Assembly (NCBI GenBank): GCA_003161615.1
Contig: PMOB01000006.1
Span: 170,743 to 234,742 of the forward strand
Length of the DNA stretch: 64,000 bases
From: Actinomycetota bacterium
GTDB taxonomy: Bacteria; Actinomycetota; Thermoleophilia; Gaiellales; Gaiellaceae
Reading direction: 5' to 3'
Every line of letters starts with the position of its first letter. Position 1 is the stretch's first letter. Below are positions 45,501 through 52,008 of the stretch, one piece after another. Under the pieces are notes generated by a model. It searched no databases. It saw only the letters and a program-made list of their open reading frames with translations, and was not told the origin of the DNA. The position numbers and the translations under genes were made by a program.

Positions 45501-46692
45501 CCACACCGCCGAGGTCGTCGTCCTCACCGCGAAGGACGTCACCGACTCCGTCACGATCGCGCAGACCGTCCAGGTCACCTTCACGGCGGGTGCCGCGACC
45601 GCCCTCGTCTTCAGGCAGCAGCCGACCGGCGGATCGGTGGACACTGCGATCTCGCCGGCCGTGACGATGGATCTGATCGACCGGTACGGCAACGTCGTGC
45701 GCTCGGCCGACCACATCGCGCTCAGCCTCGCGAGCGGTCACGGCAACGGCGCGACGCTCAGCGGCGGCGGTTCGAAGGCGGCGCGTGCGGGCGACGTCTC
45801 GTTCGCAGGGCTCCACATCCACAGGGCCGCGGCGGGCTACGAGCTGACGGCGACGGATCTCGACAACGGCTCGGTGACCTCCGCGGACAGCTCGACGTTC
45901 GCGATGACCGCGGGCGTGCCGGCGCAGCTCGCCTTCGACCAGCAGCCGAGGGGCGGCAGCGTGGACAACGCGATCAGCCCGGCCGTGACGGTGGATCTGC
46001 TCGACCAGTACGGCAACCTCACAAGCTTGACCGACCACATCCGGCTCGCCTTCACCTCCGGCCACGCGAACGACGCGACGCTGCTCGGCGGCGGCTCGAG
46101 GGCGGCGCGTGCGGGAGAGGCGACGTTCGCGGCGCTGCACATCCACAAGGGCGCGACCGGCTACCAGCTGACCGCGACCGCCCCGAACAACGACACCATC
46201 GCCCCGGCCACGAGTGCGAGCTTCGCCATGAGCGCTGGCGCGCCGGCGCAGCTCGCGTTCAAGCGGCAGCCGACCGGCGGCTCGGTCGACAACGCCATCA
46301 GGCCGGCGGTCACCGCCGACCTGCTCGACCAGTACGGCAACCTCACCTCCTCGACGGATCACGTCCGGCTGGTGTTGGGCCCCGGCCATGACAGCGGGGC
46401 GACGCTCAGCGGCGGCTCCACGGCCGCCTCCTCGGGCGTCGCGACCTTCGGTGCCCTGCACATCGACAAGGTGGGGACGGGCTACGAGCTGACGGCGACC
46501 GACGCAGACAACGGAAACGTCGCGAGTGCGACGTCGGCGAGCTTCGACATGCGCGCGGGCGCGTCGACAGGGCTGGCCGTGCCGCTGTTCGGCGGGACCA
46601 TCGTCGTCCTCGCCCTTATCGGCTACGCGCTCGTCTACACCCGCCGCAGACGCCGAGTGGCCCGAGCCGAAGAACAAATCAGCGAGCTTTGA
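36520..46692 (+). CDS. Giant cell-surface subtilase with tandem Ig-like repeats (3390 aa)
   Basis: Signal peptide (after a GTG start with GGGAG box), a propeptide-like segment, then a subtilisin S8 domain with D175 (VVDTGVDA), H208 (NGHGTAMAS) and S362 (AGTSASAAS). Residues ~450-840 hold three ~130-aa repeats (GSLAAGDTITVTF type). Residues ~846-3345 hold 19 canonical ~105-aa repeats (QQPTGGSVDNAISPAV, DQYGN, HDNGATL, YELTATD), two divergent early ones, and two invasin-like Big domains near 2800-3000. The C-terminus is a membrane helix (FGGTIVVLALIGYALVY) and a basic tail, so it is anchored facing outward. Likely an adhesin-protease of the envelope; about 340 kDa. High antisense coding potential here is an artefact of GC-rich repeats. 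Confidence 0.88.
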   Translation: MIDACELRTAMCRSIHRSPARPAGAAAAVLGVLVALAPLVVSIPQPTPPQSFDSAATAAAREFARHPSLAIEFGRGTSAAERRTLIARVGGTHVRWISALDTAAVVVPQSRLARAEHVLKASLAVRSVAPDYVRSVAGLVSRAAAPSQWNLRRIGWPAVYAKLHAKRTVRLAVVDTGVDASVPALRRILLPGYSVFRGSLPTVDPNGHGTAMASIAAAALRPGGLAGVAYTGVRIMPVQALNAQGIGRDSGIVRGVLWAANHGANVILLSLDGAGYSSALQRAVSFAWSKGAVVVAATGNGGSPSATFPAGDAKVVGVSATDRNDHLWAGSNFGSDTFLAAPGVEVPAYAPGGSTRLVAGTSASAASVAGAASLLMAAYPRLSNAAVVGRLAATAARVGTRRQTGNGRLDLARAVSARNTTPLVPRGVRGRAAGGVSGGPYRAATALSGVTIGATRSAAGAVATYSVGFTTSGSGALAASDTITVTYPAGYTVPSSPAPAIGGLGSFNCSGAAGVVTRTITITLANSGGTCSIGASATVSAMTIGSITNPTTIGSKSITVKTSKDTTNATGTYSITAATGVSSVSFSAPRLMGGSATTYTASFTTSSTGSLAAGDRLTVVFPAGYTVGATPSIGLGTGFTHCSASSSVVTRTITITLADSGGACAVGNSTAASLTIGSITNPAAAGAKTITIADTNDTTVVSANVTIVAATTLTSVSIGGADSVAGDTTTYTASFTTSSTGSLAAGDTITVTFAAGYVVGASPAITPGTGFTNCSATSPGGSTTVTITLADSGGTCAVGNSTAASLQIGSVTNPTAIGAKTNKILDSADATSVNSAFTITPGAPASLTYNVQPTGVSVDAGIAPAIKVRLLDQYGNLTTSTDHIQLAFTSGHDNGATLIGTTTVAAAAGTATFSGLHIHVAATGYELTASDTDNGGVTTVDSSSFDMTTGALTQLSLQAASTTPTAGTADNLTVTAQDQYGNTEATYTGSHNLTFSGPGSIGGNTPTVTSAGGTATALGSTTAITFTSGVATVSGGTNGVAVFYKAESTHLVVTDGSVSNGAGLALNVNPSAAVKLAFTSGTGNLAAGSVRALTAAVEDTYGNTETGDNSTIVGFAKTAGSGTVDGLGNATAVAGVASLNATGHLAGSITITASNGGLASDASTFTVVPGSVAQLVYAQGPTGALVTNAISPAVSVDLLDAYGNLTTSSDHIQLAFATGHDNGATLLNGGSNAAVAGVATFSSLQIHKAATGYELTATDLDTGAATPATSGSFDMTIGAPDHLVFHQQPTGGSVDNPISPAVTVDVTDVYGNVESSTDHLQLAFATGHGNGATLLGGSSTAAVAGEASFAALHIHLAAASYELTATDLDNGSITAATSSAFTMNPGAATQLAFSQQPTTTSVDNAIAPAVTVAIEDQYGNTTTSVDHLQLAFATGHDNGGSLLGGGSRAAVAGVATFSTLHIHLAATAYELTATDVTTGTVTAATSSSFDMTPGAETKIAYTQQPLASSVDGPVTPAVTVAVEDQYSNVVTGSTDHIQLAFTTGFDNGGTLLGGGSTAAVSGVATFANLHIHLAAANYKLTATDLDNGGIATLNSSAFTMKPGAVTQLTYNVQPTGGSVDAAIAPAIKVRLLDQYGNLTTATDHIALSLAAGHDNGTTLFGTTSVAANAGTATFSAVHIHLAGGGYELTATDSDNGGVTTATSTSFAMTPGAATHLAYNQAPTGGSVDNAIAPAVTVDVEDQYSNVVTTSTDHIQLAFAAGHDNGATLLGGGSTAAVAGEASFAGLHIHLAATNYELKATDLDNALTAVTSAAFTMSPGVATQLAFNQQPTGGSVDNAISPGVTVDLLDQYGNLTTSGDHIQLAFTSGHDNGATLLGGGSTAATAGEASFGGLQIHLAATGYQLTATDTDTGSITSADSSTFTMAPGAVTRLVYNQGPTGGSVDNAIAPAVTVDLLDQYGNLTTSTNHVKLAFASGHDNGATLIGGGSTAAVAGEATFAGLQIHLAATGYELTATDVNNGGASPATSANFDMTVGAPAQLAFNQQPTGGSVDNAISPSVTVDVEDQYGNLTASTDHIQLAFAAGHDNGATLLGGDSTAASTGEASFAALHIHVAATGYRLTATDADNGAIASATSTGFAMTAGAETQLAFAQQPTGGSVDNAVSPAVTVDVLDQYGNVTTSTDQVQLAFAAGHDNGATLIGGDPTPASGGAASFAGVQIHLAATSYELTATDLDNGSVTSADSASFDMSPGAATHLAFTQQPTSGSVDNAIAPAVTVAVEDQFDNVTGSTDHVQLDFAAGHDNGATLLGGGSTAGVAGEATFSNVRIHLAGTGYELTATDTDNGAIASATSASFDMASGAATQLSFNQQPTSGSVDNAISPAVTVDLLDQYGNLTGSNDHVQLAFAAGHDNGATLLGGGSTAASAGEASFAALHIHTAANGYELTATDTDNGSVASVDSASFDMTIGAPAQLAFHQQPTGGSVDNAISPAVTVDVLDQYGNLEPASDHIQLAFTAGHDNGATLIGGSATAASAGEASFAALHIHKAATGYQLTAADLDNGLVTAATSLSFDMSAGAATQLAFTQQPTAGLVDNAISPAVTVAVEDQYGNLTSSTDHVQLAFASGHDNGATLLGGGSTAASVGEASFSSLQIHKAGTGYELTATDLDTGSATPATSASFDMTVGAATKLAFIQQPTTSSVDGPISPAVTVAVEDQYSNVVTSSTDHVQLAFTSGFDNGQTLSGGGPTPASSGIATFAALHIHKAATGYELSATDLDNGLATTSGSFTMTPGAIDATQSTIGASPSSIVANGSDTTTITVQAVDRYGNAIDHGGSTVTLSTDNGTFAGVCTSDCTTTDNGDGTYSATLTSPTSSSGLTATIRGSIDATPISDTATVDLTGTGTSTVGNAVHSTVDFGRGAGTGRAQVGVGGSGVTVTVTVKNESGMPLSGKKVELAQSLAGGGTSHASIGGGAPGSDAANSGTTDGNGQVTFRVSDHTAEVVVLTAKDVTDSVTIAQTVQVTFTAGAATALVFRQQPTGGSVDTAISPAVTMDLIDRYGNVVRSADHIALSLASGHGNGATLSGGGSKAARAGDVSFAGLHIHRAAAGYELTATDLDNGSVTSADSSTFAMTAGVPAQLAFDQQPRGGSVDNAISPAVTVDLLDQYGNLTSLTDHIRLAFTSGHANDATLLGGGSRAARAGEATFAALHIHKGATGYQLTATAPNNDTIAPATSASFAMSAGAPAQLAFKRQPTGGSVDNAIRPAVTADLLDQYGNLTSSTDHVRLVLGPGHDSGATLSGGSTAASSGVATFGALHIDKVGTGYELTATDADNGNVASATSASFDMRAGASTGLAVPLFGGTIVVLALIGYALVYTRRRRRVARAEEQISEL
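39058..46557 (+). repeat. Tandem array of ~318-bp units encoding Ig-like repeats
   Basis: 19 units share the protein core QPTGGSVDN...DQYGN...HDNGATLLGG...IHLAATGYELTATDxDNG, with DNA similarity high enough to allow recombination. One unit type (starting LTYNVQPTG, at ~39058 and ~41340) recurs twice and another (VDGPxxPAVTVAVEDQYSN) recurs at ~41040 and ~44590, evidence of block duplication. Confidence 0.85.
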
Positions 46693-46701
46693 GGAGCTCG
46701 G

Positions 46702-46726
46702 GCGGCGACGGATCGTCAGTCGCCGC
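46702..46726 (+). terminator. Hairpin after the giant gene
   Basis: GCGGCGAC (46702-46709) pairs with GTCGCCGC (46719-46726) across a 9-nt loop, ten bases past the stop codon. It is GC-rich with no strong T-run, so intrinsic termination is only probable. Confidence 0.45.
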
Positions 46727-46930
46727 TGCTCGGGAGTGTCGGGTGGTCGGTGGGATGGACGCCGACCGCGAGCGGCGACCTCGAAGTCGTTGAAGCCGCG
46801 AGGCACGTCCTCGCCGGTCCGGGCTCCGCTCGATCCCAACGTAGAACACCCGCGCCGTTCGTGTGGGTGCCGGAAAGTCCGATCCGAAGGTCTCGGGTCG
46901 GCGGCAGCCAGGGACACGACGCCCCCGTGC

Positions 46931-46949
46931 GCCAGCGTTCGGGAATGTC
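46931..46949 (+). repeat. 19-bp direct repeat, copy 1, before the lipoprotein gene
   Basis: GCCAGCGTTCGGGAATGTC; an identical copy lies at 47629-47647, just after the lipoprotein stop codon. The pair encloses one complete gene. Confidence 0.65.
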
Positions 46950-46993
46950 CCCTGACCGGGACTCGTGAGTGCACGGGGTGCGTAATTCCTTCG

Positions 46994-47623
46994 GTGAGGT
47001 TTTCGGCTGGAAAGCGTCGACTGCCGTGGGGCGTGGTAGCCGTTGTGCTGGTAGCAGGATGCGGATCGGTAGCGCACCGCCATCCGACGCTGCCAGCTGC
47101 GCCGGTCTGTATCGGGTGCGCGCCGAACAAGCCGCCGTCGCAAGCCATCCTCAAGAGACTGACGCGCCCGCTGCACTTCCCTGCAGCAGGTCCGGGTATG
47201 TGCCCGCGGTCACCGGGGCAATACATCCAAACGCCGGACTGGGGCGCAATGACACTGGGCAGCGGCCTAACGCGGGTGACAACCGACAGTGCCGGAGACC
47301 CACAGCACGGCTTCCATCCGGGCGGATACAACGGCTGGCTCGCGCTCAAGACGCACTTCGTCAGCACCCCCGCTTATCAGGGGCCGTTCCTCGTCCGTGC
47401 CAAGCGGCTTGACCAGACCGGACCAATCCGTCTCGGCCCGACACCATCGCAGGCCGCGCCGTTGTTCATGACCGGATCTCTCAAAAGCGTCGGACGCGGT
47501 AGCTGGCGAGAAACCCCCTACTTCACCTTTGTGAGAAGCCCCGGCTGTTACGGCTGGCAGATCGATGGACTCAACTTCAGCACGACCGTCGTAGCCTGGG
47601 TGCTCAGCAAGTACCGGCCCTAG
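46994..47623 (+). CDS. Lipoprotein of unknown function
   Basis: 209 residues from GTG 46994. A basic start and hydrophobic segment lead to a lipobox (GVVAVVLVAGCGSVA), so the mature protein would be lipid-anchored outside the membrane. Further Cys residues (VCIGCAPNKPP, GMCPRSPG, SPGCYGWQ) suggest disulfides. The C-terminal part (YFTFVRSPGCYGWQIDGLNF) ends cleanly. No known domain. Bracketed by an exact 19-bp direct repeat. Confidence 0.65.
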   Translation: MRFSAGKRRLPWGVVAVVLVAGCGSVAHRHPTLPAAPVCIGCAPNKPPSQAILKRLTRPLHFPAAGPGMCPRSPGQYIQTPDWGAMTLGSGLTRVTTDSAGDPQHGFHPGGYNGWLALKTHFVSTPAYQGPFLVRAKRLDQTGPIRLGPTPSQAAPLFMTGSLKSVGRGSWRETPYFTFVRSPGCYGWQIDGLNFSTTVVAWVLSKYRP

Positions 47624-47628
47624 CCTGG

Positions 47629-47647
47629 GCCAGCGTTCGGGAATGTC
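47629..47647 (+). repeat. 19-bp direct repeat, copy 2, after the lipoprotein gene
   Basis: Identical to 46931-46949; starts six bases after the lipoprotein stop. Confidence 0.65.
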
Positions 47648-47671
47648 ACCCGACGATCAGCGGGTCGTGGG

Positions 47672-47830
47672 CTATCGCCCGAGCCGAGTGCGGCGGCGGA
47701 TGCCGAGGCGCTTCTGGACGGCCCGATCTTCCTCGCCGTCCTTCTTCGCTGCCCAGATGAATGCCCAAGCGACGACCGCGAGCGTGAACACGCTGAGGGC
47801 GGCAATCACTATCCCGAGGAAGGTGCTCAC
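47672..47830 (-). CDS. Small single-span membrane protein (52 aa)
   Basis: GTG 47830 to TAG at 47672 encodes STFLGIVIAALSVFTLAVVA, WAFIWAAKKDGEEDRAVQKR and a basic tail LGIRRRTRLGR. One membrane helix with a charged cytoplasmic tail is a common small-protein form. Ribosome-binding site is weak. Function unknown. Confidence 0.45.
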   Translation of the reverse strand: MSTFLGIVIAALSVFTLAVVAWAFIWAAKKDGEEDRAVQKRLGIRRRTRLGR

Positions 47831-47952
47831 AGCGGCAGCTTAGGTTCCGCCGGGCGGTAGGTCAGTCGCCTGAGCGAGTGCGCCTCTTGTTAGGCGCCAC
47901 TTCGCCGACCCTGTCCAGCGACGATCACGTGCTCTCCGATCATCGGCGCCTT

Positions 47953-47992
47953 ACGCCGGAGGTCGCGGGTTCGAGTCCCGTCGCTCCCGTTC
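47953..47992 (+). repeat. attR-like direct repeat (copy of tRNA-Asp 3' end)
   Basis: Exact 40-bp copy of 11628-11667: 3' strand of the anticodon stem, variable loop, T-arm, acceptor 3' strand and three flanking bases, with no 5' tRNA half in front. It marks the right end of the inserted DNA, ten bases before the end of the sulfotransferase gene. Confidence 0.88.
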
Positions 47993-48002
47993 ACGAAGAC
48001 TG

Positions 48003-48689
48003 TCACGCCGAAGCGTTGAGATGCGGCATGGCAGGCACCGCGTCGGCTCTCACGTCGAGAAACTCGTATAGACGCGTCATGGCATCGGCGTCGGATACTC
48101 GCAACACGAGAAGCGCGTCCTCTCTGTGCCGAAAGTACTCGATGACCGCGGCGTTGTGCGCCTCGTAATGCGCGATGTAATGCTCGCGGTCGTAAAGGTG
48201 CTCGTCGTCGACACCGTAGACGAGCTTTTCCTTATCGAGCAGCCAGCCCTTGTAGCAATAGTCGAATTCACGGAGATCGGCGACGGTCGGTAGACGCTCT
48301 CCAATGCCGAGGATCTTCGCGTGAAAGCGAACGAGCGACTCATACCACTCCTGACCGTCTTTCCTGACCGTGAGGATGAACTTGGAACGCGGAAACGCCG
48401 CGTCGACGGCCTGGTAGGTGTAGGGCAAACCGAACGGGTTGTCAGCGAAGGCGTCCGCCGTTCGGCAGAGCGCCAGCACGTTCGTGAAGTCGCGTTGCGC
48501 CCATTCGTGAATCAGGAGCCCGCCGGCAATCTCATCGTTGATCGTGTAGCCAAGAGAGCTGAGAACGTGCCTCAAAGATGCGGTGCCGGTCTTGTTCCGC
48601 CCGATGACGAAAACCTTCGGACTTCTGAGTCGCTTGAGTTTGCGCTTCGAAACGGCTATCGCCCGCTGAGTCAACCGCCGGGGGCCCAC
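48003..48689 (-). CDS. Sulfotransferase family protein
   Basis: 228 residues if started at GTG 48689. The PAPS 5'-phosphosulfate loop is VFVIGRNKTGTASLRHVL and the 3'-phosphate site FILTVRKDGQEWYESLVRF. It matches the bacterial 'P-loop sulfotransferase' group that modifies carbohydrates. The frame is open upstream to 48854, but similarity starts near SPKVFVIGRNKTGT. First gene to the right of the element end, divergent from the methyltransferase gene. Confidence 0.78.
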   Translation of the reverse strand: MGPRRLTQRAIAVSKRKLKRLRSPKVFVIGRNKTGTASLRHVLSSLGYTINDEIAGGLLIHEWAQRDFTNVLALCRTADAFADNPFGLPYTYQAVDAAFPRSKFILTVRKDGQEWYESLVRFHAKILGIGERLPTVADLREFDYCYKGWLLDKEKLVYGVDDEHLYDREHYIAHYEAHNAAVIEYFRHREDALLVLRVSDADAMTRLYEFLDVRADAVPAMPHLNASA

Positions 48690-48727
48690 GCGCTCCTCAC
48701 CGTCGGAATATAGAGAACCTGGCTCAG

Positions 48728-49384
48728 GTGCTCCATGAAGGTTCCCTCTCAAGGGCTGCCGTGTGCCATCCTCAGGGCAGCGTGCGCGTGCGTTCCCGGT
48801 TGACGCAGTCTCGCCTGGCACTGGGGGTCTACGGCCTGACCTATCGCTGGACACTGGACTTCATCCCACGTCGGCTGCACCTGCCGTACGTGCTCAACCA
48901 TCGCCGGCTGCTGGGCGTCGGATATGAGGTCGGCGTCAAGACAGGCGAGTACTCGGAGTGGCTACTCGCGCACTGGAACGGCGAGCGCCTCGTCTCCGTG
49001 GACGCCTGGAGCGCTGAGCTCGACCCCGACGTCACGCAAACCGAGCACGAGGCCTCCTTCGGGCGGACGCGCGAGCGTCTGGCGCGATGTGGCGACCGCA
49101 GCGAGATCTGGCGCGCCGAGAGCACCAGGGTCGCCGCGCGTGTGCGACCCGCGAGCGCCGACTTCGTCTACATCGACGCCCGCCACGAGTACGGGTCCGT
49201 GTCAGCCGACATCGCGGCAGGGCTGCCGCGGATCCGTCCGGGTGGGCTGCTTGCGGGCCACGATTACCACGACGGCGAGCGCTACGGTCAGGCGTACGGG
49301 GTCAAACGCGCAGTGGACGAGCTCTGCATCGACTACGGTCTGGAGATCACGCTTACGCGGCGCGACTATCCCGAGCAGTCGTGA
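48728..49384 (+). CDS. Class I SAM-dependent methyltransferase
   Basis: Up to 218 residues (GTG 48782 would give 200). SAM-binding motif GVGYEVGVKTGEYSEWLL, acidic motif II LVSVDAWS, and a later block FVYIDARHEYGSVSADI and GGLLAGHDYHDG, the pattern of Methyltransf_24-type enzymes that act on sugars or small molecules in glycan clusters. A second protein of this type is encoded at 62331. Substrate unknown. Confidence 0.78.
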   Translation: MLHEGSLSRAAVCHPQGSVRVRSRLTQSRLALGVYGLTYRWTLDFIPRRLHLPYVLNHRRLLGVGYEVGVKTGEYSEWLLAHWNGERLVSVDAWSAELDPDVTQTEHEASFGRTRERLARCGDRSEIWRAESTRVAARVRPASADFVYIDARHEYGSVSADIAAGLPRIRPGGLLAGHDYHDGERYGQAYGVKRAVDELCIDYGLEITLTRRDYPEQS

Positions 49385-49422
49385 CTCCTGTTCCTTCCTG
49401 CGCGAGATGGCCCCGCGCCCCG

Positions 49423-50397
49423 ATGAGCTCCAACGCTCTCGACAAGCAGGCACTAGGTCGCCGCCTGTTCGCCGTCCGCGCGCTGCTGCTCGACGGCACG
49501 CTGGCGGAGATCGCGCGGACGTTCAGGGAGAAGGACGTCCAATCGCTTCTGCTGAAAGGGCCGGCGTTTGCGCGGTGGCTCTACGAGGAGCCGCGCAGGC
49601 GGGCGTATCTCGACATCGATCTCCTGGTCGCGCCTGGCTCCTTCGACGCAGCCGAGTCGGCGCTGGCCGACCTGGGTTTTCGGTCGCTGCCGCGCCTCTT
49701 CGCCGCCCACCACACGGTCTGGCAGCGCGACGGGCTCTTGGACGTAGACGTGGATCTCCACCATGGGGTCGTCGGGGTCGGCGTCCCGCACGAGGTCGCC
49801 TGGCCCTACCTCGCGAAGGGCGCCGAGACGATCGAGGTGTTCGGCGAACGGCTCGTGGTGCCCGGCCTGCCGGCCATGGCGCTCACCTTGGGACTGCAAC
49901 TGCTCCAGGATGGCGGCGCGAACGCCAAGCACCGGGAGGATCTCCGAAGAGCCCTCGAAAAGGCGGATTTCGGCGTCTGGCAGGCCGCCGCAACGCTTGC
50001 GCGTGAGCTGAACGCCCACGAGGCGCTCGGGCTCGGACTGAGGTTCGTGCCGGGCGGGCGCGAGATGGCCGACCGGCTCCAGCTTCCCGCCCCCGCGTCG
50101 CGACGGCTTCTCCTCTGGGCGAGCCGGCCTCCCGCCACGGCAGGCGGCATCGAGCGGTTGGTGTCGACGAAAGGCGCGGTCGGCAAGCTTCGCCTGCTCC
50201 GGGAGAAGCTCGCGCCCTCACCGGAATTCATGCGCTGGTGGTTCCCCCCCGCACGACGAAGCCGCTGGGGCTTGGCGGCGGGCTACGCCTGGCGGCCGAT
50301 CTGGCTCGCACTCAAGCTCCCGGGCGGCCTGCGGGCCTGGCTGAAGGTGGCACGAAGCGCGCCCGGCGGCTCGGCCGCGAAACGCGACCGAGCGTGA
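49423..50397 (+). CDS. Nucleotidyltransferase-like protein (NTP_transf_5 type)
   Basis: 324 residues from ATG 49423. The nucleotidyltransferase core is visible in SLLLKGPAFARWLYEEPRRRAYLDIDLLVAPGSF (G-x-D-x-D-like acidic pair) and LLDVDVDLHHGVVG. This family (PF14907) is found in lasso-peptide and polysaccharide clusters and its reaction is not established. Its company here, with a PqqD-like protein and two HPr-kinase-like ATPases on the opposite strand, is the familiar gene set of those clusters. Confidence 0.72.
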   Translation: MSSNALDKQALGRRLFAVRALLLDGTLAEIARTFREKDVQSLLLKGPAFARWLYEEPRRRAYLDIDLLVAPGSFDAAESALADLGFRSLPRLFAAHHTVWQRDGLLDVDVDLHHGVVGVGVPHEVAWPYLAKGAETIEVFGERLVVPGLPAMALTLGLQLLQDGGANAKHREDLRRALEKADFGVWQAAATLARELNAHEALGLGLRFVPGGREMADRLQLPAPASRRLLLWASRPPATAGGIERLVSTKGAVGKLRLLREKLAPSPEFMRWWFPPARRSRWGLAAGYAWRPIWLALKLPGGLRAWLKVARSAPGGSAAKRDRA

Positions 50398-50404
50398 GCT
50401 GCGC

Positions 50405-51094
50405 TCAGAGGTCGCGCCGTCGGCGCTCGAGAATCGTCCTCAGCACCCGCGGATAGTCGTTCACGGCGTCCGGCCGGCGAATCGTGCCGTTGCCGGCATG
50501 GATGCGACGCCGCAAGACGACCTCGTCGAGCACAAGAGTGCGAAGCCCGGCGTCGAGGGTGCGCGCATACCAGTCGAGGCCTTCGCCTGCGCCTAAGCCG
50601 GTGGCGAACCGTCCGACGCGGAGGAGCGCCTCGCGGCGGATGAGGGCGGTGCCAGGCACGAGGCCGGGAACGCTCTCTGCGAGAAGACCGGCAGGCATTC
50701 GGAGCACCTTCTGCCGCTCCGCGCCCAGATCCGGGCTGAAGAAGTGCTCCACGTTCCCGAACACGAGCTCGAGCGATCCGTCGGACGCGAACGCGCCGAG
50801 CTGAAGCTCGAGCTTGCGCGGCATCCACACGTCGTCGGCGTCGAGGAAGGCGAGAGCATCGCCGCTCGCCAGCTCGATCCCACGGTTCCGGGCCGCTCCT
50901 GCCCCGGCCTGCTTCTGGCGATGCAGCTGCACACGGTCACCGAAGCCCTCCGCCACGGCGCCGGTCTCGTCCGTGGATCCGTCGTCGATCACGAGCAGGT
51001 CTGCCGGCGCGACCGTCTGCGCGAGAACGCTTTCGATCGCATCTGCGAGATAAGGGGCGGCGTTGTGGGCCGGGATGACGACGCTGACGTTCAC
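50405..51094 (-). CDS. Family 2 glycosyltransferase
   Basis: 229 residues from GTG 51094, overlapping the upstream stop by 4 bp. GT-A fold: VSVVIPAHNAAPYLADAIES, nucleotide Asp in VIDDGSTDETG, DxD in AFLDADDVW, and acceptor-side ED-like position GAGEGLDWYAR. Last gene of the twelve-gene minus-strand operon. Cytosolic or membrane-associated; adds a sugar to the surface glycan. Confidence 0.87.
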   Translation of the reverse strand: MNVSVVIPAHNAAPYLADAIESVLAQTVAPADLLVIDDGSTDETGAVAEGFGDRVQLHRQKQAGAGAARNRGIELASGDALAFLDADDVWMPRKLELQLGAFASDGSLELVFGNVEHFFSPDLGAERQKVLRMPAGLLAESVPGLVPGTALIRREALLRVGRFATGLGAGEGLDWYARTLDAGLRTLVLDEVVLRRRIHAGNGTIRRPDAVNDYPRVLRTILERRRRDL

Positions 51095-52008
51095 CAATAG
51101 TTCTCCGTGGATTCGCCTGCGGCTGGCACGTACGCAGGGGGCAGGTCGACCCACGCATCGTTGAAATAGCGCTCACGCCAGTCGGGCCGGCCGCGCCAGC
51201 GCTCGCCGAGCACGCCGAAGAGCACCTGGAGATGACCACCGAGGCTGATGCCGATCCTGCCCTCGCGTCTTGCCGCATTGGCCAGGGGGATACCGAGACC
51301 GCCCGCTGCTATCAGCGCGACGTCGTAGGTCCGCTCCCCAAGCTCCCGCGCGATGTCTGCATGGAGATCGAGCAGGGTCTCGTACCGTCGCTGCGTCGCT
51401 GAAGCGAACCCGTACGGCAGCTCGAGCGACTGCACCGAGCGGGGATGGAACCACTCCTTGCCGGTCTTGGCCCACACTCGCTCGAACGTCGCCTCGTTCG
51501 CGCGCTCCGCCAGAAAGTCCGCGAACGGGCAGAGCAGCAGGACATCGAGCCCCGCGAGGGCCGGGAGGTAGCAGCGTTCGGGCTCGCTGGGAGAGAAGCG
51601 CTCGGGCTGGTGACTCTTGAAGTAGGTCACGCGACCGCCGGCCATTCCGTGCAGGTCCAGGAGCTCGAGCGCGTCCCCGCTGGATAGGATCCCGATCGAA
51701 TCGAGCGCAGCGACCTCCTCGACGAACCGGGCGCACCATCGCTCCAGGAAATCGACCCGCGGCGGGAAGATGCCCGACGTCTTGAGCGAGCGATGAGCCA
51801 GCACGAGCTCGAAGGCTCGCCGCCGCACGGGATCCTTCTCACGCTCGAGCACGATCGGGTAAGCGAGCCACGACCGCTCGGAAACGCCGAGCTTCCCCGC
51901 TGCGAATGGGGAACGGTGCTCGCACGCCTCGCGCAGCGTGGCTACGAAGCGCTCGCGCGGGACGAGATCCCGAAGGACGCAGACGGCCGACGAAGGGACG
52001 TCCGTCAC
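51091..52008 (-). CDS. GT-D-fold (DUF1792-like) glycosyltransferase candidate
   Basis: 305 residues from GTG 52008, coupled by 4-bp overlaps at both ends. GILSSGDALELLDLHGM carries the GxGD/E-type motif, and DVALIAAGGLGIPLANAARREGRIGISLGGHLQVLFGV the conserved C-terminal block of GT-D/DUF1792 proteins seen in glycan loci. Assignment is by motif only; other readings (unknown glycan protein) remain possible. Confidence 0.6.
   Translation of the reverse strand: MTDVPSSAVCVLRDLVPRERFVATLREACEHRSPFAAGKLGVSERSWLAYPIVLEREKDPVRRRAFELVLAHRSLKTSGIFPPRVDFLERWCARFVEEVAALDSIGILSSGDALELLDLHGMAGGRVTYFKSHQPERFSPSEPERCYLPALAGLDVLLLCPFADFLAERANEATFERVWAKTGKEWFHPRSVQSLELPYGFASATQRRYETLLDLHADIARELGERTYDVALIAAGGLGIPLANAARREGRIGISLGGHLQVLFGVLGERWRGRPDWRERYFNDAWVDLPPAYVPAAGESTENYW

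Noticed and set aside
39058..46557. Regularly spaced repeats considered as a CRISPR array or satellite DNA
   Set aside because: The units are ~318 bp, in frame and code for Ig-like domains; there are no short repeats with unique spacers and no cas genes in the window.
40858..47367. A 2169-residue antisense open frame across the giant surface-protein gene
   Set aside because: It is long only because of GC-rich, codon-biased tandem repeats. Its translation is Arg/Val/Ala-rich with no signal, domain or ribosome-binding site, whereas the plus strand encodes a complete subtilase and Ig-like repeats. The same applies to the plus-strand out-of-frame stretch 38904-43310.
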